From positions 1 through 33,312 of IMG/VR virus record IMGVR_UViG_3300006919_000211: 33,312 nucleotides of DNA, one strand, 5' to 3'. This document shows positions 1 to 8,281 of the stretch, piece by piece. The stretch is from a virus. The notes beneath the pieces were generated by a model. It saw only the letters and a list, made by a program, of their open reading frames with translations. It ran no database searches and was not told the origin of the DNA. The position numbers and the translations under genes are program-made. Each line of letters starts with the position of its first letter. The stretch's first letter is position 1.

Positions 1-2
1 CA

Positions 3-488
3 TCAAAAAACCAAACTACTAAATTAGTTAATAAGTTAAAAGAAGCAGGATATGAAGTAATGATGTTATATGTTTATACTGATTTAGAAACATCTTTAAA
101 ACGTAATCAAGAACGATTTGAAAAATCAGGTGGGAAAGATAGAAGTTTACAACCTGGTGCAGTACTTAGTACTTGGAAAAGTGTAACACAAAATTTTGAA
201 GATTACCAAGATTTATTTGGAGATAATTTTGTATCTGTAACTAATACTGGTGATTCTGAAACAATGAAGGATATAAAAAATATATTAAAAACTTATGTTG
301 ATCCCTTTAAAGTTAAGGATGGTAGGCCTAAAACAGATAAAGAATTAGCTAGATCAGAAGCACAAAAGGCAAAACTAAACCAAGATATACAAGATATTTT
401 ACAATCAAACCAAACACAAAATGTTATAGATGGTTCTGTATCCAAAGAAGAAGCACAATCTAAAATTAAACAATTTTTATCTAGATGA
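3..488 (+). CDS. P-loop kinase-like protein (zeta-toxin-like), 5' end outside window
   Basis: The frame is open from the window edge, so the N-terminus (and any Walker A motif) is missing; the first in-frame ATG at 60 is internal, because the reading before it continues a typical alpha/beta core (LVNKLKEAGYEV, then MMLYVYTDLETSLKRNQER). The pattern of a helix, a beta strand ending in YVYTDLE, then an Arg-rich helix (RNQERFEKSGGKDRSL) resembles the lid and second half of zeta-toxin/nucleotide-kinase-like phage ATPases. The last 60 residues are charged and helical with no recognisable motif. The stop overlaps the next start in an ATGA junction (485-488), suggesting translational coupling. The family assignment rests on pattern memory of the C-terminal half only, and substrate cannot be given. 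Confidence 0.5.
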   Translation, partial: SKNQTTKLVNKLKEAGYEVMMLYVYTDLETSLKRNQERFEKSGGKDRSLQPGAVLSTWKSVTQNFEDYQDLFGDNFVSVTNTGDSETMKDIKNILKTYVDPFKVKDGRPKTDKELARSEAQKAKLNQDIQDILQSNQTQNVIDGSVSKEEAQSKIKQFLSR

Positions 489-3325
489 GTTTAGTTAATG
501 AACTAATTAAAGACTTGCTTCCTGAAGCAGAAAAAAAACAAACTGTAGCATTATACGCAGGTGGTTTTAAACCACCTACTTCTGGTCATTTTGAAGTAGC
601 TAAATTAGCACTTGAACAAAATCCTGAAATAGATGAACTTATTCTTTTTGTAGGAAAAAAAGATAGAGATGGTGTTAGCCAAGTAGATTCTGTAATAATT
701 TGGGAAATTTATAAAAAATATCTTCCATTTAGTATAGACTCTAAAAAAATTAAAATAGTTCCTTCTTCTGTCCCCCCTATTAAAGCGGTATATAATTATG
801 CAAAAGAAAACCCAAACCAAGAAGTATTATGGGTTATAGGAGCTAGAGAAGGTAACGAAGAAGATTTTGAAGATATTAAAAATAGAACAACAGGTATTAC
901 AAAATACCCAAATTTAGAACTTCGTACTATTATAACTAAAGGTGGAGTATCAGGTACAGCTGCAAGAAAAGCGTCTAAATATTCATTTGACCAATTTAAA
1001 GAATTTCTACCTAATCCATTAACGGATGAAGAAAGGAAAGAAATATATGATATAGTATCTAATAAAATACAAGAAGTAGGAGAAGCAAATCTTCCTCCTT
1101 ATGAATGGGAAGAAACAAGAAGAGGAAATTGGTTTATCAATTATGAATTTAAAACCGATAGTGGAGAAAAATATTTAGTTAAAAATGTTAAAGTTATTGA
1201 TGGTGATGAATTTGATTGGGAAATCAACTTTTATGTTGATATAAGTGCAGAAAAGGAGGAAGATGAAGATGATGTGCCTGTATGGAGTTCATCTATAGTA
1301 GTTAATCAGGGAGAAATATATAGAGTTATGTCTACTATAACAGACATTATCAAAAACCTAATTAAAGAATTCCCAGATAGTAGAAAACTTTCTTTTACAC
1401 CCTCACTTTCTAAAATAGGTAATATAGATAACCAAAGGGGAGAATTGTATAAAGCTTATGTAAGAAAACAAATACCACAAGCAAAAATTTCTGAAAATGG
1501 AGAGGAAATAATTATCACTTTACCTAGAAAAATATCTAATTTAGAAGAAAAAAAGGACCCTAAAAAAGGTACTGGAAAAAAACCCAAGGGATCAGGACGT
1601 AGATTATACACAGATGAAGATCCTAAAGACACAGTAGGAGTTAAGTTTAGTTCAAGACAGGATATAGTGGATACTTTAAATAAAGCATCTTTTAAATCAA
1701 AGTCACATGCTAGACAATCTCAAATTATTAATTTAATTCATCAAAGAACTAGAGCTGCCTATAATAGAGCTAAAGACCCTGCTGTAAAAAAACGTTTAAA
1801 GGCTGGTTTAGATTATATTACTAAGCGTAAGGAAGCATCTAAAAAGAAAACACAACGCTTAAAAAAGCAAAAATTAAATGAGTTTGTAAAAAGCGATTTT
1901 AATCGTGTTTTATTTTACCAAAATTATTTTACTAATGTTTCCCCTTCTACTTTTAATATAGACGTAGTAGAAGAAGATATAGTAATAAGTGGAATAAATA
2001 ATCCCTATCCTCCTGAGTTTAATAACTCAACAAATATTAGACAAACCCCAGTAAATCAAAATTTAGAAGAAGGAGACACTATAGAAAAATATTCGGCTAA
2101 GGGAAAAGCTACTGGCAAATTAAAACAAGGTACAGTTAGAAAAAGATTAAATATTCCAAAAGATAAAAAAATTCCTTTATCTTTAATTAATAAAGAATTA
2201 GCCCGTTTAAGAAAAATGGATAAGGATCCAGATAAAAAAGGTGCTCAATTAGGAGATAAAAATCAAAAATATTATAAAGCATTACAATTAGCTAAAACAT
2301 TAAAAACAACTACTAATGTAAATGAAGCTATAGATCCAAGTAAGTTTAATTTTACCCCTCATATTACTTCTCTTACGAAACATATGATAGATAATGGGTT
2401 AAAATTAGAACCTCTACCCCAAATTAATATGGTTCATGATGATTATAAAAATGGGGAGGATTTATTTGGTAAAACTGCTTATTATTCTCCTTCTGAAAAT
2501 GAAATAGTTCTTTTTACCTATGGCAGACATCCTAAAGATATTTTACGTTCATATGCTCATGAATTAATCCATGTCCACCAAAATATGGAAAATAGGTTAC
2601 AAAATATTAGTACAACCGATGTAAATGAGGATGATTATTTAGAACAATTAGAAAGAGAAGCATATGAAACTGGTAATATATTGTTTAGAAGTTGGACAGA
2701 TTCTCTTACTGGTAATAAATTAAATGAAAATAAAAAAGGAGATCCATTTGGTTTAAAAGCATATGCTCAAGAATTAGCTAGATTAAGAGAAGATGAAGAA
2801 AACGAATACATGATATATCTTGATATGGATGGTGTTATAGCTGATTTCAAAACCAGATTTAAAAATATATCAGGAAGAGATAAAGATGAGTATATAGAAA
2901 AAGAGGGTAGAGATGCTTTTTGGAACTTTATAAACACAGGTAAAAATAAAATTAGATTTTGGGTGGGTATACCCCCTATGGAAGGTGCTAAAAAATTAGT
3001 TGATTATGTTTCTAAATATGATTATGAAATATTAACTTCTCCTTCTCGTGAATCAAAAGATTCTTTTAAATTTAATAAGAATGCAATGATAGGTAAAAGT
3101 GGATGGGTTAAAAAATATATAGGAGATATATTTCCTTCTAAACCTAAAATTAATTTTAGATTTTCATCGAATAAGCATACAATTAAAACACCTTTAACAA
3201 AAAAAGATATACTTATAGACGATACACCATTTATAATTAATAATTGGAATAATGCAGGAGGAACTGGGATTTTATATAAATCATCAGATCAAGTTATTTC
3301 TGATTTAAAAAAATTAGGTTTGTAA
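485..3325 (+). CDS. Multidomain protein: nucleotidyltransferase + basic domain + zincin + HAD phosphatase
   Basis: A 946-residue fusion. Residues 20-195 form a nucleotidyltransferase Rossmann domain (NMNAT/PPAT-like): GGFKPPTSGH holds the (H/T)xGH motif at 32-35 and VSGTAARK (155-162) matches ISxTxxR. Residues about 212-345 are an alpha/beta segment of unknown role. Residues 355-460 are Lys/Arg-rich with GTGKKPKGSGRRLY, resembling the DUF5872-type basic domain. Residues 530-605 are a basic helical linker. Residues 615-740 carry AHELIHVH (HExxH at 692-696) and a downstream LEREAYE that could supply the third zinc ligand, so a zincin-like peptidase fold. Residues 774-946 are a HAD domain: DMDGV (780-784), TSPS (851-854), IDDTP (911-915), most like the 5'-nucleotidase (deoxy, NT5C) branch. 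The N-terminus (MSLVNELIKDLLPE) looks like a capsid-targeting tag, and (I/L/V)-x-E triplets lie between domains. Substrates of all four modules are undetermined. ATGA and TAATG overlaps couple it to both neighbours. Confidence 0.8.
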   Translation: MSLVNELIKDLLPEAEKKQTVALYAGGFKPPTSGHFEVAKLALEQNPEIDELILFVGKKDRDGVSQVDSVIIWEIYKKYLPFSIDSKKIKIVPSSVPPIKAVYNYAKENPNQEVLWVIGAREGNEEDFEDIKNRTTGITKYPNLELRTIITKGGVSGTAARKASKYSFDQFKEFLPNPLTDEERKEIYDIVSNKIQEVGEANLPPYEWEETRRGNWFINYEFKTDSGEKYLVKNVKVIDGDEFDWEINFYVDISAEKEEDEDDVPVWSSSIVVNQGEIYRVMSTITDIIKNLIKEFPDSRKLSFTPSLSKIGNIDNQRGELYKAYVRKQIPQAKISENGEEIIITLPRKISNLEEKKDPKKGTGKKPKGSGRRLYTDEDPKDTVGVKFSSRQDIVDTLNKASFKSKSHARQSQIINLIHQRTRAAYNRAKDPAVKKRLKAGLDYITKRKEASKKKTQRLKKQKLNEFVKSDFNRVLFYQNYFTNVSPSTFNIDVVEEDIVISGINNPYPPEFNNSTNIRQTPVNQNLEEGDTIEKYSAKGKATGKLKQGTVRKRLNIPKDKKIPLSLINKELARLRKMDKDPDKKGAQLGDKNQKYYKALQLAKTLKTTTNVNEAIDPSKFNFTPHITSLTKHMIDNGLKLEPLPQINMVHDDYKNGEDLFGKTAYYSPSENEIVLFTYGRHPKDILRSYAHELIHVHQNMENRLQNISTTDVNEDDYLEQLEREAYETGNILFRSWTDSLTGNKLNENKKGDPFGLKAYAQELARLREDEENEYMIYLDMDGVIADFKTRFKNISGRDKDEYIEKEGRDAFWNFINTGKNKIRFWVGIPPMEGAKKLVDYVSKYDYEILTSPSRESKDSFKFNKNAMIGKSGWVKKYIGDIFPSKPKINFRFSSNKHTIKTPLTKKDILIDDTPFIINNWNNAGGTGILYKSSDQVISDLKKLGL

Positions 3326-3897
3326 TGAAAGACAATGTTTTAAAAAAAGAGTTTCAAAAACAAGATGTAGAACGAGTAAGAAACCTTGTCCAAGGGAAGT
3401 ATGGTGAAAAAACACGTTCTAGTGTTGGTTTTTCTAAAAAGAAAGAATTCCATAAAGAAGGAGACATTTGGGAATCTGATGGTAGAACTTGGACTATAAA
3501 AGATGGTATTAAACAAAATATTACTAAATTAGATAAAGCTAAAAAATTACATGTTTTACCTTTATTTTGCCCTAAATGTAATAGGGTAATGAATAAAAAA
3601 ATTGATAAACAGTTTTATAACATACATAAAGTGTGTTTTGATTGTGTTATAGACTATGAAGCTGAGTTGAAAAAGAAAGGTGAATTTGAAGAGTATTCAC
3701 GTAATATAAAAAATAATGAAATAGATAATCGTGTTAAGGAATTTGAAGTTTGGGTAAAAGAAAAACTATCTGAATCTAATAATTCTTTTATTACCGAAGA
3801 TGGTACTGTTGAAAATTGGCATGGTAAAATAAATACAGAATTAGTAGATGAGTATGTTAAACAAGTTAAAGAATATCTAGAAAATTTAAAAACTTAA
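3325..3897 (+). CDS. Zinc-ribbon phage protein of unknown function
   Basis: The protein has 190 residues. Two Cys pairs, CPKC (82-85) and CFDC (104-107), are about 19 residues apart and should form a zinc ribbon; the flanks are rich in Lys and Glu and predicted helical. A conserved-looking segment HKEGDIWESDGRTWTIKDG (43-61) precedes the ribbon. I recall similar proteins in T4-like marine phages without a known function. The start overlaps the previous stop by one base (TAATG), which supports the chosen ATG. A role in nucleic-acid or protein binding is possible from the ribbon alone but is not shown. Confidence 0.75.
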   Translation: MKDNVLKKEFQKQDVERVRNLVQGKYGEKTRSSVGFSKKKEFHKEGDIWESDGRTWTIKDGIKQNITKLDKAKKLHVLPLFCPKCNRVMNKKIDKQFYNIHKVCFDCVIDYEAELKKKGEFEEYSRNIKNNEIDNRVKEFEVWVKEKLSESNNSFITEDGTVENWHGKINTELVDEYVKQVKEYLENLKT

Positions 3898-3912
3898 TAA
3901 AACAATATCCAA

Positions 3913-4530
3913 ATGGAAATGGCAATCCTAATAGCTATAATTACGGGTCTTATAGGCCCAATTTTAGTTACTAAATATAAATTTTACCTAGAATCTAGAA
4001 GAAAGAAAAAAGAAGACCCTGTAGTAGCTTCTATTAAATATCATGATCTAGTAGAGAATCAACTAGATGAAATTAAAAATGAAATAGATTGCTGTCGTAT
4101 ATGGATATCCCAGTTTCATAATGGGGGTAATTTTTACCCAACGGGCAAATCAATCCAAAAATTTTCTATTTTTTATGAAAAATTAAAACCTGGAGCATCT
4201 TCAATAAGAGAAATTTACACTAATATTCCCGTTTCTTTATTTACTAGACCTTTTATGCACATGTATGAAAATAAAGAAATTTTGATTCCAAATTATTTCA
4301 AAAAAGATAATCATGGTTTATTAAATTTTGCTGAAGGAACTCAGGCAAAATCTTCTTATTTATTTGCTCTATTTTCCCTACAGGAAGAATTTATAGGTAC
4401 TTTAGGAATTGAATATTGTGGTAGGGCAAAAACTTTAAATGATGAACAAATTGAATACTTACGTGATAAATCCATTACTATTGGAACATTACTAAGTACA
4501 TATTTATACGAAACCCAAAAAAAGAAGTAA
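3913..4530 (+). CDS. Membrane-anchored GAF-like domain protein
   Basis: Residues 3-22 form one hydrophobic segment (MAILIAIITGLIGPILVTKY) followed by a basic stretch (ESRRKKKE), as in an N-in membrane anchor with a cytoplasmic C-terminus. After a coiled linker, RIWISQFHNGGNFY and the later FIGTLGIEY / SITIGTLLSTYL segments give the beta-alpha pattern of a GAF-type sensor domain. No enzyme module follows it. It sits 16 bp after the zinc-ribbon gene and its stop directly abuts the next start (TAAATG). It lacks the (I/L)-x-E tag seen in many neighbours, so it probably acts in the infected cell membrane rather than in the head. A holin-like role cannot be excluded, but a single TM with a large soluble domain argues against a simple holin. 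Confidence 0.65.
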   Translation: MEMAILIAIITGLIGPILVTKYKFYLESRRKKKEDPVVASIKYHDLVENQLDEIKNEIDCCRIWISQFHNGGNFYPTGKSIQKFSIFYEKLKPGASSIREIYTNIPVSLFTRPFMHMYENKEILIPNYFKKDNHGLLNFAEGTQAKSSYLFALFSLQEEFIGTLGIEYCGRAKTLNDEQIEYLRDKSITIGTLLSTYLYETQKKK

Positions 4531-4806
4531 ATGGACAATTTTGATGTGTACGAGTGGAATAAAAAACGCTATCTTAATGAGGGTAAAGAAGAACTTGAAT
4601 CTATTAAAAAGGATTTAGAGGATAAAAATCCACATTTAAACTTTAGAATTAATAGGGATGAAATTAGAGTTAGTAGTCCAACTAATAACCAACAAGATTT
4701 AGCCGATTTTGGGGGAAAAATACATAATAAAGGATTTGGGCAATACAAAGGATTTCATGATGATAAAGAAGGTAGGGGAGAAATTGTCCGAATTATAAGA
4801 AAATAA
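4531..4806 (+). CDS. Small hypothetical protein with N-terminal tag-like helix
   Basis: The protein has 91 residues. The first 17 residues (MDNFDVYEWNKKRYLNE) end in L-N-E and resemble the short N-terminal tags on several neighbouring genes. The rest is charged (KKDLEDKNPHLNFRINRDEIRV) and could be one small alpha/beta fold. The start abuts the previous stop. No family is recognised. The gene ends just before a late-promoter element, so it closes its transcription unit unless there is read-through. Confidence 0.7.
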   Translation: MDNFDVYEWNKKRYLNEGKEELESIKKDLEDKNPHLNFRINRDEIRVSSPTNNQQDLADFGGKIHNKGFGQYKGFHDDKEGRGEIVRIIRK

Positions 4807-4825
4807 CATTACTAGAAAATTTTAA

Positions 4826-4837
4826 TATTTATAAATA
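4826..4837 (+). promoter_or_regulatory. Late-class promoter element TATTTATAAATA
   Basis: TATTTATAA followed by ATA forms a perfect 12-bp palindrome that contains the T4 late promoter core TATAAATA. It lies in the 44-bp gap before the acidic protein gene, 16 bp from the end of the 9-mer to the ATG. The same 9-mer recurs in the same position before most head and tail genes of this window. Confidence 0.7.
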
Positions 4838-4850
4838 AAAATATATTATC

Positions 4851-5186
4851 ATGAAAATGACAGTACTTGAATTAAAAGCTAAAATTAAAGAAGATATTAT
4901 TTCTTTATTATCTGAACAAGATGAAGAAAATGAGGATGTTGAAAATGAAGATGAAATAGAAGATGTAGAAATAGAAGACACAGAAGATGATATAGAAGAC
5001 CCAGAAATGGAATTTGATACAGATGAGGGAACCATTGCTTTAAGTGATGAAGACCAGAAACAAATTAATACTCTAAAGTCTTACCAACAGGATGCCTTAA
5101 ATGGTGGTAATCAATCATTGGCTGATCAATATGGAAGAACTATTTCTTTAATATTGAATCAAGTAAAAGGAAGAAAGAGTGAGTAA
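4851..5186 (+). CDS. Acidic protein with N-terminal capsid-targeting-like tag
   Basis: The protein has 111 residues. It begins with an amphipathic helix [22 protein letters not shown] that ends in L-S-E, then a long Glu/Asp-rich low-complexity stretch (residues 23-62), then a short helical end. This layout is what one expects of a head-core or internal head protein: a targeting helix, a protease site and an acidic body. It has its own late promoter element. Its 3' end is separated from the next ATG by one base (TAAGATG). No family is recognised; the head role is inferred from tag, composition and promoter class. Confidence 0.7.
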   Translation: MKMTVLELKAKIKEDIISLLSEQDEENEDVENEDEIEDVEIEDTEDDIEDPEMEFDTDEGTIALSDEDQKQINTLKSYQQDALNGGNQSLADQYGRTISLILNQVKGRKSE

Positions 5187-5187
5187 G

Positions 5188-7398
5188 ATGCTTAATGAGC
5201 GTAAACTTACAGAAAACGAATTAGAGCAAAGAAAAATTAGCATAAAAGGCATGCTAAAAAATACACGTTCTTTCATTAGAAAATATGGAAGGAATGCAGA
5301 AAAAGTTATGTATGGAACAGCCACCAACCAGGCAAAGAAAAAAGTTGAAAATATGAACTTAGACAACCTTAGATCAATGATTAAAGATGCTCTTACTGTT
5401 AAGGAAGCATCTCCTTTTGTTTTAGCCGCTGATGCAGCAAGAGATGCTGGTAAAAAAGAATTTGAATTTCCTAAAGGTAGTGGAAAAATGCATCCTGTAA
5501 CTATTAAACAAGATCTTAAAACTGAAGTAATAGATCCTAATGATATTGAATTTGAGGAAGAAGATTTTGAATATGATGATGATACAAATGAAGTAGATAA
5601 GATAGCGGCTGACATCCAAAATGCACTTAACAAACATGAGGGAGATGAATCTAAAACTTTCCAAATCCAGAGAGCTAGAAAAGCATTGAATAAAGGGGAT
5701 ATTGAAAAAGCTAAAAAAATTGTTAGTAGATACCTACAGGAAGAAATTGGAGAAGATTTAGATGTAGGACATCAAGATAATGAACCACATGCTCTTAAAA
5801 AAGACTTATATAGAATAACTAAATATTCATCTGAATTATTTAAAATGATGGATAAATATGATCAAGGTGGAGAAGTAGATTTTCCACATTGGTGGCAATC
5901 TAAAATTATTGAAGCCAAAAACCTACTATCCTCAGCTAAGCATTATTTAGATGGTGAAGAAAAAGTATCTCAAATTGATAATATGTTAGATGAAACAATT
6001 GATTATGATGAAGCTTTAACTTTAAGAGATATAAAAGCTGAAATCGAAGCTGAAATTGCTCAATTATACAAAGATATGGAGCAAGAAGCTGAACCAGAAG
6101 GTGGGCCAATTGCAAATAGATACGGTGATGAATTAAATAAACTAGAAGATCGTTTAGAGAAAATAAACAAACAACTTCGTGATTATGATATGAATGAATC
6201 TTCTTTAGAGGAGAAAACTCATCTTCCGCAGAGGATGAAAGGGAAACTGAATGGTAGAGATGTTGTAGTTATTATGAATAACCCAAATTCAGGAAATTGG
6301 TCAGTAGTGGATCTAAAAACCAAAAAAGTATTTTCTCTGCGCCAGATAATACAAAATACTAATCCTGATGAATTAGTAAAATTTCATGATTCATTAAAAA
6401 AGGTTTTCTCTATAAGCACCCTTGGAGAAGCAATAAAACCTAATTCGGCCCGTTGGTGGGATATATTAAGCAAATTAAAACCTGGTAGTAGGAATTATTT
6501 TGATTGGCTTGGTCAACTTTCAAAATCTATGGGAACTGACCAACCTTACCCAAGGAAAAAGAAATTAGGACGAAAAGATGAATCATTATCATTACAAGAA
6601 GAAATGGATGGTGGTCAATTATTCGATTATATAGATACAAACTACTATAAAGAATATCCTTTTAACCCAAATAGTTATTCTGAAGATACTACTCTAGTAA
6701 AAAGAACAAAAGATTCTAAATATGACTATGTAATATTTGATTATGATAAAGATAAAGATCAATTCAAAATCAGAGAAGTAGCAGGTCAAGGAAAAATAGA
6801 CCCAAAATTAATGGAAAAATATAAATTATTTCTTGTAAAAAGTGGGACAAGATTTGCAGGGGTAGATAAATATATAACAACTGGTAATTCTGATCCTATA
6901 CCTATTTCAACTAAAGATTTAAAAGATTTAATTGATTATATAATGGCTGGTGTAGAAAGACAAGGAAAAGATGAAGGGGACTATGTTAGATCAATAGGAA
7001 TTAAACCTGGAATAGGTGATCAATATGAAGGACTTATTAAAAAACATGTTAGAGAAGCATTAGGTAAAAAAAAGATAACTGAAGAATTTAAAGTAGGAGA
7101 TAAAGTAACATATCTAGGACATCCTGCTGAAATTACTAAAGTTGATAAAGATATAATGGATAGAGTTTACTATAATGTATCATATGATAAAGGTAATGGT
7201 AAAACTAAAGCAACAAATATCTATAATAAAGATAATGAAATAAAAGCTTTAGAGGAAAAACTTACTAAAAAATCTGATGTAGGTGATTTTGTTGATGACT
7301 TTAAAAAATCTAAAGCAAAACAATTCAAAGGAAAATCAGCAGATAAAAAACGTAAAATGGCAGTTGCCGCTTATTTAGCTAAACAAGATAAAAAATAA
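5188..7398 (+). CDS. Large modular probable virion protein (736 aa)
   Basis: I chose ATG 5188, just after the preceding stop, over an in-frame GTG at 5179. Modules seen in order: tag-like start [11 protein letters not shown]; a basic helix [21 protein letters not shown] (32-52); an [21 protein letters not shown] segment (75-95); an acidic helical region; [19 protein letters not shown] with FPHWWQ (192-237); coiled coil (270-335); a small beta module (345-400); an alpha/beta region; an SH3/KOW-like segment [15 protein letters not shown] (635-649); and a Lys-rich end with QFKGKS. I remember several of these modules as recurring in virion-associated proteins of marine myoviruses, in different combinations. 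(I/L)-x-E triplets fall between modules (LQE 183, LEE 340, LGE 412, LQE 469, ITE 630). No catalytic motif is visible. Function unknown; a processed internal head protein is a reasonable guess. Confidence 0.7.
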   Translation: MLNERKLTENELEQRKISIKGMLKNTRSFIRKYGRNAEKVMYGTATNQAKKKVENMNLDNLRSMIKDALTVKEASPFVLAADAARDAGKKEFEFPKGSGKMHPVTIKQDLKTEVIDPNDIEFEEEDFEYDDDTNEVDKIAADIQNALNKHEGDESKTFQIQRARKALNKGDIEKAKKIVSRYLQEEIGEDLDVGHQDNEPHALKKDLYRITKYSSELFKMMDKYDQGGEVDFPHWWQSKIIEAKNLLSSAKHYLDGEEKVSQIDNMLDETIDYDEALTLRDIKAEIEAEIAQLYKDMEQEAEPEGGPIANRYGDELNKLEDRLEKINKQLRDYDMNESSLEEKTHLPQRMKGKLNGRDVVVIMNNPNSGNWSVVDLKTKKVFSLRQIIQNTNPDELVKFHDSLKKVFSISTLGEAIKPNSARWWDILSKLKPGSRNYFDWLGQLSKSMGTDQPYPRKKKLGRKDESLSLQEEMDGGQLFDYIDTNYYKEYPFNPNSYSEDTTLVKRTKDSKYDYVIFDYDKDKDQFKIREVAGQGKIDPKLMEKYKLFLVKSGTRFAGVDKYITTGNSDPIPISTKDLKDLIDYIMAGVERQGKDEGDYVRSIGIKPGIGDQYEGLIKKHVREALGKKKITEEFKVGDKVTYLGHPAEITKVDKDIMDRVYYNVSYDKGNGKTKATNIYNKDNEIKALEEKLTKKSDVGDFVDDFKKSKAKQFKGKSADKKRKMAVAAYLAKQDKK

Positions 7399-7850
7399 TG
7401 ACAGCAGCAGAATTAAAAGAAAAAATAAAAAGACTTGCAAAACAAGTTTATAAAGAAAAAGTAAAAAGTGATGATGCTGCCATTGCTTATGATGAATTAA
7501 CAAAATTTCCTGAATTAAAGTCAGTTATTGTTGATTTACTTACAGTTGATTTTGATAAATTCTTAGAATCAATTGATTGGGTTGCTCCTCGTCCTTCCAC
7601 TTTTAGAATAAATCTTTTAAATGGTGAAAACTTTTTATTGGAATATCATGATAGAAGTTGGGTAGCTAAAGTTCAAGGTAAAAAATATTACTTATTAAAT
7701 TTAGATGAAGAAGAAAGAGCAGCAGAATCAATAGCTAGAATTTTATCTTATGGGGGTAAAATAACTACTGGAGCTGATGTTGAAGGGGCTGAAGATATTG
7801 ATATAGGAGGTGAAACTGAATCACCTGAAACTGAAACAGAAGAATTATAA
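7398..7850 (+). CDS. Conserved hypothetical protein (150 aa)
   Basis: The protein begins with a helix [20 protein letters not shown] like the tags of its neighbours, although it ends in V-Y-K-E rather than (I/L)-x-E. The core FLESIDWVAPRPSTFRINL, then NFLLEYHDRSWVAKVQGKKYYLL, reads as a small mixed beta domain; the last 30 residues are acidic. The pattern is familiar from T4-like environmental phages but no function is known to me. It is coupled by TAATG junctions on both sides, so it is expressed together with the large modular gene before it and the Cys-rich gene after it. Confidence 0.7.
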   Translation: MTAAELKEKIKRLAKQVYKEKVKSDDAAIAYDELTKFPELKSVIVDLLTVDFDKFLESIDWVAPRPSTFRINLLNGENFLLEYHDRSWVAKVQGKKYYLLNLDEEERAAESIARILSYGGKITTGADVEGAEDIDIGGETESPETETEEL

Positions 7851-8281
7851 TGGATTTTGATTTAGTAAAATTTATACAAGAAGGGAAACTATTTGAGAAT
7901 ATGATAGATTGTCCCCTTCCTACTCAAAATTTAGAATTAAATACTAAAAATAGAAATTCTGCAATAGAGGCAGATTATATTCAATACGGACCCCTTAATT
8001 TAAATGATGAGGGGTATTGGGAAAGGGCAGCGGATCATTGGAATACAACTGTTGACGTGGCTAAAGAATCTAAATGTAAAAATTGTGTTGCTTTTGATAT
8101 CTCTGAAAGAATGTTAGAATGTATGCCTGGCTCGGTTCAAAAAGACGGGTATTTGGGTTATTGTTGGATGCATAGCTTTAAATGTCATAGTGAAAGAACT
8201 TGTTATACTTGGGCATCAGGTGGTCCTATAGATACTAATAAAGTATCTTATGAATGGCAAGAACGTAAAGGAAATAAGTAA
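7850..8281 (+). CDS. Cys-rich protein, possible metal or Fe-S binding
   Basis: The protein has 143 residues and seven Cys (21, 76, 79, 91, 105, 112, 118). The cluster CKNC (76-79), EC (91), YCWMHSFKCHSERTCYTW (104-121) also contains two His (108, 113). The spacing, with an aromatic-rich C-terminal lobe, suggests a structural zinc or an iron-sulfur site; a distant likeness to small high-potential Fe-S proteins is possible but unproved. It starts with MDFDLVKFIQEGKLFE, again tag-like. TAATG overlaps join it to both neighbours. The role is unknown. Confidence 0.7.
   Translation: MDFDLVKFIQEGKLFENMIDCPLPTQNLELNTKNRNSAIEADYIQYGPLNLNDEGYWERAADHWNTTVDVAKESKCKNCVAFDISERMLECMPGSVQKDGYLGYCWMHSFKCHSERTCYTWASGGPIDTNKVSYEWQERKGNK

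Noticed and set aside
3-488. Zeta toxin of a toxin-antitoxin pair
   Set aside because: Only the C-terminal half is visible, no epsilon-like antitoxin is adjacent, and such kinases are common in phages without toxin function.
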